Below are positions 8,933 through 17,070 of a stretch of 64,000 bases of DNA, one piece after another; position 1 is the first letter of the stretch; every line of letters begins with the position of its first letter. The translations under genes were made by a program, and so were the position numbers. Source of the DNA: Marinobacter iranensis (GTDB lineage Bacteria; Pseudomonadota; Gammaproteobacteria; Pseudomonadales; Oleiphilaceae). The stretch is taken from contig NZ_JANCMW010000003.1 of NCBI RefSeq assembly GCF_029207565.1, positions 186,001-250,000 on the forward strand, read 5' to 3'. Under the pieces are notes generated by a model, which was given only the letters and a program-made list of their open reading frames with translations, was not told the origin of the DNA and searched no databases.

Positions 8933-9392
8933 TGTAAAACCTCCAGAATAGTAGATATTTTTGCTACGTCTTGATCGTTAGGAGGTGGTGCGCAGGGTAC
9001 TCCTCGTATACTGCGGGCCAAGTGACTACCCATGATTAGCCTGGGAATCGCAGGAGTTACTTTAGCAGTAGCTTTTCCCTTCCTGCGCTTTTCCTGTCGA
9101 TAGAGGTATGCCATGAGTCGCGAAAATCTTGTCTGAATTAAGTTAACTTCAAGTTAGTGGATATGCGGGCAAAGTAACAGTTCAATTTCTTCATCCAGGC
9201 AAAGACCCTCAACACCTCTCCCGTCTACGTTAACCCTGAGTAATTCATTTGAGAATGTAATAACAGTTCAATTGAACTATAAAGAAAGAGCTGAATCCGG
9301 AAACTGAAGCGGTTCGCCAGCCACGGTTCCGGCGTTTGCCGGTAATACGGAATCCGCGGCCCTGACAACCTACAAGAAAAGGAAGGATGCCA
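8933..9392. promoter_or_regulatory. 460-bp divergent intergenic region with repeats and palindromes
   Basis: No convincing gene lies between hpd and the phnD-like gene. The right half is AT-rich and contains symmetric elements. TTAAGTTAACTTCAAGTTA at about 9138-9156 holds the palindromes AAGTTAACTT and TAACTTcAAGTTA. The 13-mer TAACAGTTCAATT occurs at 9175-9187 and again at 9261-9273. The second copy extends into a perfect 14-bp palindrome AGTTCAATTGAACT (9265-9278), just before TATAAA. These look like regulator sites for the transporter operon, hpd or both; the regulator is unknown. Confidence 0.5.
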
Positions 9393-10388
9393 ATGAAATC
9401 TGCCAGAAAATTTCCTGTGAGCCCTGCGAAACTATGGATAGCAGTATCGCTACTCCCGGTTCTGACCCTGGGTATGAGCCATGCCCTGGCTGACTGCGAA
9501 AGGGGGACGTTGGACGCCATGTACTGTGATGAAGATGGCGACCTCGTTGCCGATCGCCCGGACGACAAGTCGGAGTGGGTCAATCCAGACACTCTGATTT
9601 TTGCCTACACTCCGGTAGAAGACCCCGCGATCTATTCGGATATCTGGCAGCCCTTTATCGATCACCTCGAGAAAGTCACCGGCCGGGATGTTCGCTTTTT
9701 CGCCGTTCAGTCCAATGCGGCCCAGGTAGAAGCCATGCGTAGCGGCCGCCTCCACGTCGCGGGCTTTTCCACCGGCCCCACGCCGTTTGCAGTCAATCTC
9801 GCCGGAGCAGTTCCCTTCGCTCTGATGGGCTCGGATGAGGGGCAGTTCGGCTACACACTGCAGGTCTATACCCAGCAAGATTCGGATATCAAGGAAATGC
9901 CAGACCTGAAAGGCAAGCGCGTGGCACACACCTCGCCGACATCCAACTCAGGCAATCAGGCGCCCAGAGCACTTTTCCCCGAACTGGGCGTGGTGCCGGG
10001 TGAGGATTACAAGGTGATTTTTTCCGGCAGCCATGACCAGTCCATGCTCGGGGTTGTCGCCGGCGACTATGACGCAGCGCCCGTAGCCTCTGAGGTAGTT
10101 GAACGCATGGCGGACCGGGGCCTCTACGACGAAGAGGATGTGAGGATTGTCTGGGAGTCCGATCGCTTCCCCACCACTTCCTACAACTACGCCTACAACC
10201 TGCACCCTGACCTGGTCGAAAAAATCAAGGAAGCCTTTTATTCCTTCAAATTTGCAGGAACAGAACTCGGCAAGGAATTCGATGGGGTAGAAACCTTTAT
10301 TCCCATCAACTACAAGCAGCACTGGAAAGTTATCCGGGCCATCCAGTCTGCCAACGGCGTGCAGTACACCCCGGACAATCTGGAATAA
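9393..10388 (+). CDS. PhnD-like phosphonate/phosphite-type ABC transporter substrate-binding protein
   Basis: 331 aa. Periplasmic binding protein for a phosphorus oxyanion or organophosphonate, first gene of a phnD-C-E-E operon. The ATG at 9393 is preceded by AAGGAAGG at 6 bp; the ATG at 9387 abuts that site and is less likely. Signal peptide about 1-33 (cut after ALA). The mature N-terminus has two cysteines (35 and 45) and an acidic loop with Asp46, Asp48, Gly49, Asp50 and Asp54, which fits a calcium-binding DxDGDxxxD loop. The PhnD fold follows (LIFAYTPVEDP, LKGKRVAHTSPTSNSGN, then YDAAPVASEVVERM). The exact ligand cannot be told from the sequence. Confidence 0.82.
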   Translation: MKSARKFPVSPAKLWIAVSLLPVLTLGMSHALADCERGTLDAMYCDEDGDLVADRPDDKSEWVNPDTLIFAYTPVEDPAIYSDIWQPFIDHLEKVTGRDVRFFAVQSNAAQVEAMRSGRLHVAGFSTGPTPFAVNLAGAVPFALMGSDEGQFGYTLQVYTQQDSDIKEMPDLKGKRVAHTSPTSNSGNQAPRALFPELGVVPGEDYKVIFSGSHDQSMLGVVAGDYDAAPVASEVVERMADRGLYDEEDVRIVWESDRFPTTSYNYAYNLHPDLVEKIKEAFYSFKFAGTELGKEFDGVETFIPINYKQHWKVIRAIQSANGVQYTPDNLE

Positions 10389-10398
10389 CGCCGTCCTC

Positions 10399-10432
10399 TT
10401 GCCGGTGCGGTTAGCCATGGCTGCGCCGGCAA
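10399..10432 (+). other. Intercistronic hairpin after the binding-protein gene
   Basis: TTGCCGGTGCGG (10399-10410) can pair with CTGCGCCGGCAA (10421-10432) over 12 positions, counting three G-U pairs, with a 10-nt loop. No T-run follows, so it is a poor terminator. Its place between the SBP gene and the ATPase gene suggests it protects the upstream mRNA or lowers downstream expression, as known for other SBP-first ABC operons. Confidence 0.55.
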
Positions 10433-10465
10433 GCATTTCGTTCATTTCCGCAGGTGCAAGACCCT

Positions 10466-11260
10466 ATGCTTGAGATTTCCAACCTGGTTAAACGTTACGG
10501 TAGCGACGAGCCGGTCTTGAAAGGCCTGGATCTGGTCGTGGAAGGCAATACCGTGGTTGCTGTCGTCGGGGCATCCGGCGCTGGCAAGAGTACAATGCTG
10601 CGGTGCATCAATCGTCTGGTAGAACCCACCTCCGGTTCCATCAAGCTGAACGGTCGGGAACTGGTCAACCTCCGGGGGGCCAACCTGCGGCATTCCCGTC
10701 GAAAAATCGGCATGGTGTTCCAGGGATTCAACCTGATTGACCGGCTGACGGTAATGGAAAATGTGCTGGCTGGCCGCCTTGGCTATGTTTCCCTTTACCA
10801 GGCCCTGACCAGAAAATTTCCCCAGACCGACATAGATCGCGCCTTCCATCTGATGGATCGTGTCGGCATTGCCCACTATGCCAACAAGAGGGCAGATGAG
10901 CTCTCTGGCGGCGAACGCCAGCGCGTAGGCGTTGTCCGGGCGCTGATGCAGGAGCCTGAAATTCTGCTTGCCGATGAGCCAACCGCGTCTCTTGACCCAA
11001 AAACATCCGAACAGATCATGGTGCTGTTACAGAGCCTCGCCAGCGAACTCTCCCTGCCGGTTCTGATCAATATTCATAACGTCTCCCAGGCCAGAACCTA
11101 CACCGACCGAATTGTGGGTTTGCGCAACGGTCAAATGATTTTTGACGGCACTCCTGGCGAGTTCAACCAGGAGGCGCTCGATGCCATCTACGGGGGCATT
11201 GAGGCTCCCGATGAAACAGGAGTCGAGGAACAGCCGACGGCGGAGGCCCGGACGACATGA
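10466..11260 (+). CDS. PhnC-like phosphonate ABC transporter ATP-binding protein
   Basis: 264 aa ATPase that powers the PhnE permeases. Walker A GASGAGKS (about residues 35-42), signature LSGGERQRVGVVRAL and Walker B ILLADEPTASLD are all intact, and the start MLEISNLVKRYG is typical. I prefer the ATG at 10466; a GTG at 10454 is in frame but has no ribosome site. A short tail rich in Glu and Thr follows the conserved domain. The stop overlaps the first permease start by 4 bp. Confidence 0.88.
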   Translation: MLEISNLVKRYGSDEPVLKGLDLVVEGNTVVAVVGASGAGKSTMLRCINRLVEPTSGSIKLNGRELVNLRGANLRHSRRKIGMVFQGFNLIDRLTVMENVLAGRLGYVSLYQALTRKFPQTDIDRAFHLMDRVGIAHYANKRADELSGGERQRVGVVRALMQEPEILLADEPTASLDPKTSEQIMVLLQSLASELSLPVLINIHNVSQARTYTDRIVGLRNGQMIFDGTPGEFNQEALDAIYGGIEAPDETGVEEQPTAEARTT

Positions 11261-12075
11261 ACGAGGCAAGATCGGGCGCTGGCCCGCTTACCGGGCAGAA
11301 ATGGAAAAAACCGCCCTTCATTGCCAGCCCGTGGCTCAGATACGGCCTGCTGATCGCGGTGGTTATTTATCTTTACTGGACATTCAACACACTGCCATTC
11401 AACTGGGAGCGGATTTCCGAGGGCCTGCCGAGGGCCGCCCGCATATTCGGCGGGGCATTCCCTCCAAGCTTTGAGCGGGCCGAATTGATGTGGACCGGCT
11501 TCAAGGAGAGCTTCCAGATAGCCTTTCTCGCCACTCTTCTTGGCGTTTTTCTATCCATACCCATAGCCCTGATGGCGGCAAAAAACCTGGCGCCCTTACC
11601 GATATACCTTCTGGGGCGCGGCATCATCATTCTGTCCCGCAGCTTCCACCCGGTAATTGTCGCCATCCTGTTCGTGGCGGCGGTCGGGTTTGGTCCACTT
11701 GCCGGCATTCTGACGCTGACGCTCTACTCCATCGGTTTCGTTGCCAAGCTCCTTGCCGAAAAGGTGGAGGAAATCGACTGGGGCCAGATGGAAGCCATGC
11801 GGGCCGTTGGAGCTGGATTCTTCAAGACCCTCATTTATGGTGTCTTTCCACAGATCCTGCCACGCCAGATCGGTCTTTCCATGTATCAGTTGGACAGCAA
11901 CCTGCGGGCCTCGGCCGTCGTAGGTATTGTTGGCGCAGGCGGTATTGGCTCAACCCTGATGAACGCCTTCGGACGCTACGATTACGACTTCGCCTTTGCA
12001 ATCCTGATTCTCATCGTCGGCGTGATTCTTGTCAGTGAAGGTATCAGCGGATGGGTGAGGAAGAAAATATGGTAG
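11257..12075 (+). CDS. PhnE-like phosphonate ABC transporter permease (first)
   Basis: 272 aa inner-membrane subunit with a hydrophobic segment near residues 30-45 and about five more from residue 85 on. The permease coupling motif appears as EEIDWGQMEAMRAVGAGFFKTLIYGVFPQ, shown here only to mark the region around 173-200; GIVGAGGIGSTL is the conserved PhnE-type C-terminal loop. ATGA overlap with the ATPase gene; 7-bp overlap with the second permease gene. The two permeases are similar in the C-terminal half and probably form a heterodimer. Confidence 0.87.
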   Translation: MNEARSGAGPLTGQKWKKPPFIASPWLRYGLLIAVVIYLYWTFNTLPFNWERISEGLPRAARIFGGAFPPSFERAELMWTGFKESFQIAFLATLLGVFLSIPIALMAAKNLAPLPIYLLGRGIIILSRSFHPVIVAILFVAAVGFGPLAGILTLTLYSIGFVAKLLAEKVEEIDWGQMEAMRAVGAGFFKTLIYGVFPQILPRQIGLSMYQLDSNLRASAVVGIVGAGGIGSTLMNAFGRYDYDFAFAILILIVGVILVSEGISGWVRKKIW

Positions 12076-12878
12076 AGCAGACAGCGGAATTTACCGCCCG
12101 CCCATGGACCCGGTACAGCAGAAAAGAGCGCTGGATCCGGTTCGCGACCTATTTTATCACTCTCTTTGCGGTGATCTGGGCCATAAGAGACATCGATATT
12201 TTCTGGCCCTGGGTGTGGGACGCCCCCACCCAGATCCAGAACCTGGGCGGCCGCATGTGGCCCCCTGAGTTTGAGGCCTGGTCGGCGATCCTGAATGCCA
12301 TGCTGGAAACCGTGCACATAGCCACGCTATCCACCATGCTCACCGTCTTCATCGCTCTCCCCGTGTCCTACATTGCGGCCCAGAACACCACGCCAAACCG
12401 GCTGACCCTATGGATTGGAAGATTCATTCTGGTATCCAGCCGCTCCGTGAACACCATTATCTGGGCGTTACTGTTCGTGGCCATCTTCGGCCCGGGCGTA
12501 CTTGCAGGCATCCTGGCAGTGATGTTCAGGTCTGTGGGATTTATCGGAAAACTCATGGGTGAAGCGATTGAGGAAATCGACCGGCGCCCCGTGGAAGCCA
12601 TGGAAGCTACCGGAGCTTCACGGATGAAAGTCGTCCTGTTCGGCATTGTGCCCCAGGTCATGCCGGCGTTCTTTGCCATCGTCATCCTGCGGTGGGACAT
12701 CAACATCCGGGAGTCCACCGTGCTGGGCCTGGTTGGGGCCGGTGGTATTGGCGTTCTTCTCCAGGGGTCCATTGATACCTTTGCCTGGCAGACAGTGGCC
12801 ACCATACTGCTGGCCATCATTGTTCTGGTGCTGGCGGGTGAAGCCCTGACGAGTATGCTGCGCAAGAAGGTACTGTAA
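12069..12878 (+). CDS. PhnE-like phosphonate ABC transporter permease (second)
   Basis: 269 aa, partner of the preceding permease and last intact gene of the operon. The ATG at 12069 has GAGGAAG about 7 bp upstream, which fits better than an in-frame ATG at 12051. Several membrane segments are visible, with the coupling region EAIEEIDRRPVEAMEATGAS and the closing loop GLVGAGGIGVLL. A truncated HAD phosphatase gene begins 26 bp after the stop, so the ancestral operon probably had at least one more gene. Confidence 0.87.
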   Translation: MVEQTAEFTARPWTRYSRKERWIRFATYFITLFAVIWAIRDIDIFWPWVWDAPTQIQNLGGRMWPPEFEAWSAILNAMLETVHIATLSTMLTVFIALPVSYIAAQNTTPNRLTLWIGRFILVSSRSVNTIIWALLFVAIFGPGVLAGILAVMFRSVGFIGKLMGEAIEEIDRRPVEAMEATGASRMKVVLFGIVPQVMPAFFAIVILRWDINIRESTVLGLVGAGGIGVLLQGSIDTFAWQTVATILLAIIVLVLAGEALTSMLRKKVL

Positions 12879-12903
12879 ACCATGATGCCAATGAGCAAAG
12901 CCC

Positions 12904-13038
12904 ATGCATGACTTTGATTTTCGGAATGCCAGATATCTCTTCACGGATGTGGATGACACTCTGACCACAGGTTCTACCCTGTTTCCACGGACGGGTTCGA
13001 AACAATGTCATCCATATCAGGCAAGACCATTTCTCTAA
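12904..13038 (+). pseudogene. N-terminal stub of a HAD-family hydrolase
   Basis: A 44-aa frame from the ATG at 12904 encodes RYLFTDVDDTLTT near residues 10-22, which is HAD motif I (DxDxT, catalytic Asp15 and Asp17). Similarity to a HAD start seems to persist to about residue 30 (LFPRT) and then gives way to unrelated sequence with a stop at 13036-13038. The remaining 200 or so residues are missing. Right at this break the hipB gene ends on the opposite strand. I read it as a phosphatase gene of the phn-like operon destroyed by arrival of the hip module or a linked deletion. Confidence 0.65.
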
Positions 13039-13322
13039 AGATCCTCAGTAGGCACCAAAGACAACTGGTACCCCAGTGGCTCTACGGCCTTCTTGACAGA
13101 TTCGAGCAGGACCCTCGGGTCATCGCGCTCAATATTCATAAGGGTGGTCTTCGACAGACCACACAGCCGAGCATAATCTTCCAGCGTAATACCGACAAAG
13201 CGCTGGCGGATCTCACGCACCGCGGCCCCCACCGAGACCTTACCCTGCCTCATGCGCTTTTCCAGATCGGCCTGGGCCGCCTCGCGCTCATGATCTTCAA
13301 ACTTTGGTGGCATTCTGGGCAT
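13035..13322 (-). CDS. HipB-like antitoxin (XRE-type helix-turn-helix)
   Basis: 95 aa. The middle holds an XRE-like helix-turn-helix (about residues 44-65: ITLEDYARLCGLSKTTLMNI), and the C-terminal GYQLSLVP resembles the beta-strand tail of HipB-type proteins. The start at 13322 lies inside the end of hipA (26-bp overlap), so the two are translated together. It would neutralise the HipA kinase and repress the promoter upstream of hipA. The order is toxin then antitoxin, the reverse of E. coli hipBA. A basic, charged N-terminal extension of about 30 residues precedes the HTH. Confidence 0.75.
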   Translation of the reverse strand: MPRMPPKFEDHEREAAQADLEKRMRQGKVSVGAAVREIRQRFVGITLEDYARLCGLSKTTLMNIERDDPRVLLESVKKAVEPLGYQLSLVPTEDL

Positions 13323-14682
13323 CGTCGCCTCCCACTTGGTTCTTCAGGGTTTCCAGGAACCTCTCCGGGCGCTCAAAAACAATGTTCTTATGTTCCAGGA
13401 CCCGCCTGGGTACACCAAGGTCCACCACCTTCTTCCGCAGAGCCGAGAGCTTTTCCAGCTCAGCGATGAACCGGGCCCGGGTGATATCCGGATCCTCGGC
13501 ATACTCCCGGATGATCTTGTCGTAATTCGGCTCGTAGACTGTGTGCTGGTACTCCTGCGTCCAGACTGTCGTCCGGGCAATCGCCTCCCGGTCCAACACC
13601 ATGGGCGCCAGGTCATAGGCCGGGGACAGGCTGATTCGACCGTTGCGCTTGATCAGGGCGGTGTTGCGCCCGTGGTTGTCACTGTTGCCGATGGTGTAGT
13701 TGATGACATCGCGCACCAAGTACTCGCATAGAGTTTCGTCAAACTCCGGAGGGTGCGTGATCGCTTCCCGAAGTCGGGTCAGGACATCCGGGTGCTCCAT
13801 CCGGGCACCATCTCCGACCATCTGGTTCAGGCTATACATGGATTCAACTCCGTACCGCTGAACCCTGCCCGAAGCCACCTCCCGATCAAATCGCGGCAGC
13901 CACAATGCCGGGACCTTACCTTCCACCACATGGGCACCCCGGATAGTGTTTTGGCCCAACTGATCTAAGGCCTCGTAGAAGGTTCCTTCTGCCCGCAGGA
14001 TGTCCTGATCCTCTGCTGTCATACGTCCCCGGGGAAACTTCACCAGCCAGTGATTGGCGATTTCGGGCTCCGGGAGGGTCCCCTCCAGGTAAAAGCCTCC
14101 ATCCCGGGCCTCGACGACCAACAGCTTTGGAGCATCACCGCCCGCGCCGGTGGCACCACCGATGACCACACCCAACTGATTGGCGTACTCCAACAGGTAT
14201 TCATCCCGATCGCTGATGTCGTCCTTAGTGAACGAGATCACTTTGGTGTCTTCTACCTGAGCCTCGAAAGCCTCCGCGGCCTCCTTGATACGCAGGTTGC
14301 CGATCGGTGCGATGCACCCCTCGCTGAGCAATTTGAAGTCAACGGACGGGCCCGGGTCCCCGGTCACCTCCCAATGCCGGAGCAGATACCGTCGCCCGGC
14401 ACCCTGGGGGATAATGTCCCGGAGTACCGGGGCAACCGGCTCCCGGCGGTACCCCTTCATCAGGTGTCCCGGGACATTGTGACCGATGGCCCGCTCGTCC
14501 TTGAATGACAGGCCTTCCTTAGCCGTGGTGACCGCATTCACATACTTGCCGCTGTAGGTGAACGTCACGTCACCGGTGAGGCCGGCTTTAGGATTCGGGA
14601 ACCGGACGGTGCCGGCGTCATACCACTGGTGGTTCCAGTAGACCTGTACGGTTAGGATCTTCTGTTCGGTCTGCATAGTCAT
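13297..14682 (-). CDS. HipA-like serine/threonine kinase toxin
   Basis: 461 aa, slightly longer than E. coli HipA (440). Kinase elements are in order: an N-subdomain 1, a glycine-rich loop ATGAGGDAPKLLV (about residues 175-187, with the ATP-lysine), FPRGR, the catalytic loop IGNSDNHGRNTAL (Asp, His and Asn conserved) and LSPAYDLAPM with the metal-binding Asp. All key residues seem present, so it is probably active. HipA proteins phosphorylate targets such as glutamyl-tRNA synthetase and cause dormancy. The start may be at 14682 or 14676; neither has a strong ribosome site. It sits downstream of an AT-rich promoter region and directly follows the broken HAD gene. Confidence 0.85.
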   Translation of the reverse strand: MTMQTEQKILTVQVYWNHQWYDAGTVRFPNPKAGLTGDVTFTYSGKYVNAVTTAKEGLSFKDERAIGHNVPGHLMKGYRREPVAPVLRDIIPQGAGRRYLLRHWEVTGDPGPSVDFKLLSEGCIAPIGNLRIKEAAEAFEAQVEDTKVISFTKDDISDRDEYLLEYANQLGVVIGGATGAGGDAPKLLVVEARDGGFYLEGTLPEPEIANHWLVKFPRGRMTAEDQDILRAEGTFYEALDQLGQNTIRGAHVVEGKVPALWLPRFDREVASGRVQRYGVESMYSLNQMVGDGARMEHPDVLTRLREAITHPPEFDETLCEYLVRDVINYTIGNSDNHGRNTALIKRNGRISLSPAYDLAPMVLDREAIARTTVWTQEYQHTVYEPNYDKIIREYAEDPDITRARFIAELEKLSALRKKVVDLGVPRRVLEHKNIVFERPERFLETLKNQVGGDDAQNATKV

Positions 14683-14706
14683 ACTTAAATACCAGCTTAG
14701 TGCACT

Positions 14707-14753
14707 TTATAATAGCCATTAACATCATTATAAAACAGCTTACTGCTATATAA
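14707..14753. promoter_or_regulatory. AT-rich inverted repeat upstream of hipA, candidate operator
   Basis: TTATAATAGC (14707-14716) and GCTATATAA (14745-14753) form a near inverted repeat separated by 28 bp. Outside it, AAAGTGCAC occurs in inverted orientation on both sides (near 14701-14709 and 14774-14784). The block lies 25 bp upstream of hipA and is far more AT-rich than its surroundings, as expected for an autoregulated toxin-antitoxin promoter. Binding by HipB is inferred. Confidence 0.4.
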
Positions 14754-14869
14754 TGACAAACCAAGACACCAAAAGTGCACCATAATGATATATAGAACCA
14801 AGCCGGAGGCAGAAGTCTCAGATTCAAATGCTCACGGGCGGGCCATTATTTTCAATGGAATAACGCCTA

Positions 14870-16015
14870 CTAGACGTCCTTAGGATCTTCGGATTCCACC
14901 CCGCTTCCACGCACCCACGCCGCCCGAACCGTTTCCGAAGCCACACCGGCCAGAAGCCCGAAAAATGGGTCAGCCCAGACGGTAACCAGTGCTGTTATGG
15001 CGATAACCGGCCAGCAGGACGGTTTGGCTGTCCAGAGACGCCTGGACAGAGCAAGCTCGACCGCAGCCACCAGCAACAAGGCCCCGAGACCCGCCGTCGG
15101 AATGGCTGCAACAAATGAAAGGCCGCCTGGCAGGAAAGCGACCATGAGCAAACCTGTTCCCAGCAAAACGGGAGCCACGCCGCTCCGCGCGCCGAAACGG
15201 TGGTGTGCGGCAACTCCCCCGGCCCCGTGACACATGGGCAAGGCGCCGAGCGGAACCAGAAACAGGTTGGCCAGGCCCGTCGTCACCGACAGGCGGCCTG
15301 GCGACACACGGTGCGATTGCTCGCCGAAGTAATCCCCAGCCACCAAGGCGGTCAGTACGATGGCATTGGTTATCGTAAGAGCCAGTTGAGGTAACACCAG
15401 CATGGAAATCGCCTGCTGCCAATCGTCCATGGCTGGCAACTGAGGTAGTGCGAATGCAGCGGAATCCACTAAAACAAGCGTACGCCCCGGTGCCCCCAGT
15501 ACCGCGTCGATCGCTAAAGCCACACCAAGCCCTATCAGGGCCGCTGGCCAGTTCGGCAACACCTTGAGGGTGATGGCCAACACCGCCAACGTGATCACAC
15601 CCAATGGCACGGACGTGGCCATCAACCCCAGGCTCATGTTGGCCAACAGCAACCCCAGCCCCAGTTGAAGGCCGCTCAATACCGAGCCGGGCACAAGACG
15701 TGCCGCATGGTTAATCCCTCCTGTTGCACCCAGCAGCAACAGTATTGCTCCGATCAGCACGCCACTTGCGACCAGGCTCTGGGACGTCACCTCGGTGGTC
15801 AGCAATAACGCAGCAACCGCTTTCATGGGTTGCACAGGTATCGGCAGGCGATAGTACAGTCCTGTCGCGATGTAGAACGCGGCGAACCCCAGCAGTACGG
15901 GTACCGGTGCCAGCCCTGCCACGCCAATAGCCCCGAGACTCAGTGGCAGCAGGGTACCGATATCACCCAGCGCCCCGCTGACCTCCTTCACTAGATCTTT
16001 TCGGGTTGAGGGCAT
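14870..16015 (-). CDS. MOT1-type molybdate transporter (SulP-related)
   Basis: 381 aa integral membrane protein with about ten hydrophobic segments. The N-terminal SGALGDIGTLLPLSLG is the hallmark of the MOT1 family, and IPVQPMKAVAA and PMCHGAGGVAAHHRFGARSG are its other conserved blocks. It lacks the STAS domain of sulfate SulP transporters. Role: high-affinity molybdate (possibly tungstate) uptake without ATP. The ATG at 16015 has AGGAG 5 bp upstream. It is 53 bp downstream of the oxyanion-binding regulator and probably co-transcribed with it, next to tup and molybdenum cofactor genes. Confidence 0.85.
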   Translation of the reverse strand: MPSTRKDLVKEVSGALGDIGTLLPLSLGAIGVAGLAPVPVLLGFAAFYIATGLYYRLPIPVQPMKAVAALLLTTEVTSQSLVASGVLIGAILLLLGATGGINHAARLVPGSVLSGLQLGLGLLLANMSLGLMATSVPLGVITLAVLAITLKVLPNWPAALIGLGVALAIDAVLGAPGRTLVLVDSAAFALPQLPAMDDWQQAISMLVLPQLALTITNAIVLTALVAGDYFGEQSHRVSPGRLSVTTGLANLFLVPLGALPMCHGAGGVAAHHRFGARSGVAPVLLGTGLLMVAFLPGGLSFVAAIPTAGLGALLLVAAVELALSRRLWTAKPSCWPVIAITALVTVWADPFFGLLAGVASETVRAAWVRGSGVESEDPKDV

Positions 16016-16068
16016 GCAGGCTCCTGGTTCATTGGCCTATTTTTTGTTGGCGTTATTATGGGTGCCGC

Positions 16069-16953
16069 TCAGGCGTTATACACGACCTGTCCCAGTTCAC
16101 TGATATCGTAACCACCCAGCGCCTCGGCACGCCGGACAAAACGCTCGCTACCGGCAAACGCCAGCAGGCGCTGCATGGCCGGCTCAAAGTAATGTCGCCG
16201 GCGCATGGCCAAATCAAAGTGCTCCTGCTGCAAAGGAATAAACGCCAGCCCCTGGCGCCGCGCCGCGGCTTCAATGCCCACGCCGACATCCGCTTCGCCC
16301 TGGCGAATGGCCAAAGCGAGATCGTCTTCGCTAAGCGACGGGTGAGCAGCCCAGGTAAGTTGCCTGGCATCGATGCTGTGGCGAGCAAGCAGGCCCTGCA
16401 ACAAATGGCTGACGCCGGCATCGGGCTGGCGATGCGCGAGACGTATGCCGGGGCCGGCGATATCTTCCAGTCGCACAAGTCGATGAGGGTTATCGGCAGC
16501 CAGAAGAAGCCCCTGCTGGCGTTTGGCCCACCGAATCAGCACCAGGTCGCGCATGCCGCTCAGCCCCAATGTGACAGGGTCATTGTAATTCCGGCTTCCC
16601 CCATGCCAGATATGCATCCCCGCGAGCATCGCGCGCCCGGCAATTAATCGTTGTACGCCATCCCCGCTTCCCTGACACAGTAAAGCCAGTTCCGCGCTGC
16701 TCTCCTTCACGGCCCATTCCAACAGCGGGTCCTGGCTTCCCGCCAGCACCGGCGGAATCGGAGAACTGACGGCATCGTCGCCCTCCAGATGGTTCATCAA
16801 CCACAGATCTATACGCTGACGCGGAAACAAAAGTTTTCCTGTCACCCGTACACAGGGAATCACACCCTGGCTGACCAGGTCGTAGACCTTCCGCTCTTTC
16901 AGGCGCAGATACTCGGCGGCTTCGGCCGTGGTGAGGTAAGCGGGAAGGGGCAT
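16069..16953 (-). CDS. Excisionase-type HTH regulator with PBP-like oxyanion-binding domain
   Basis: 294 aa. The first 55 residues are a MerR/excisionase-like helix-turn-helix (YLTTAEAAEYLRLKERKVYD, then a Gly-rich wing with VTGKLLFPR). The rest is a type-2 periplasmic-binding-protein-like domain of the kind related to molybdate-binding ModA (AGMHIWHGGSRNYNDP, AIRQGEADVGVGIEAAAR). This architecture fits a one-component sensor for molybdate or tungstate. It is divergent from tupBCA across a 117-bp gap and upstream of the MOT1 gene, so it probably controls both uptake systems. The ligand and the sign of control are inferred. Confidence 0.8.
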   Translation of the reverse strand: MPLPAYLTTAEAAEYLRLKERKVYDLVSQGVIPCVRVTGKLLFPRQRIDLWLMNHLEGDDAVSSPIPPVLAGSQDPLLEWAVKESSAELALLCQGSGDGVQRLIAGRAMLAGMHIWHGGSRNYNDPVTLGLSGMRDLVLIRWAKRQQGLLLAADNPHRLVRLEDIAGPGIRLAHRQPDAGVSHLLQGLLARHSIDARQLTWAAHPSLSEDDLALAIRQGEADVGVGIEAAARRQGLAFIPLQQEHFDLAMRRRHYFEPAMQRLLAFAGSERFVRRAEALGGYDISELGQVVYNA

Positions 16954-17070
16954 CGGTCTCTCCTGCTGCCTGGAAAAAGCACAAGGCTGTTTTTAGCTGC
17001 ATATTTTTCAACAGACTGTGCAAAGCGTAGTCAGAAACGCCACGATGCTCAATATAAAGGAGTCGCAGCC

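Noticed and set aside
8929..9114. 61-aa minus-strand frame ending in a GTGA overlap with the hpd start
   Set aside because: It contains the hpd ribosome site and has a coupled stop, but the protein is basic low-complexity without any recognisable domain, and its own start has no ribosome site. Likely chance.
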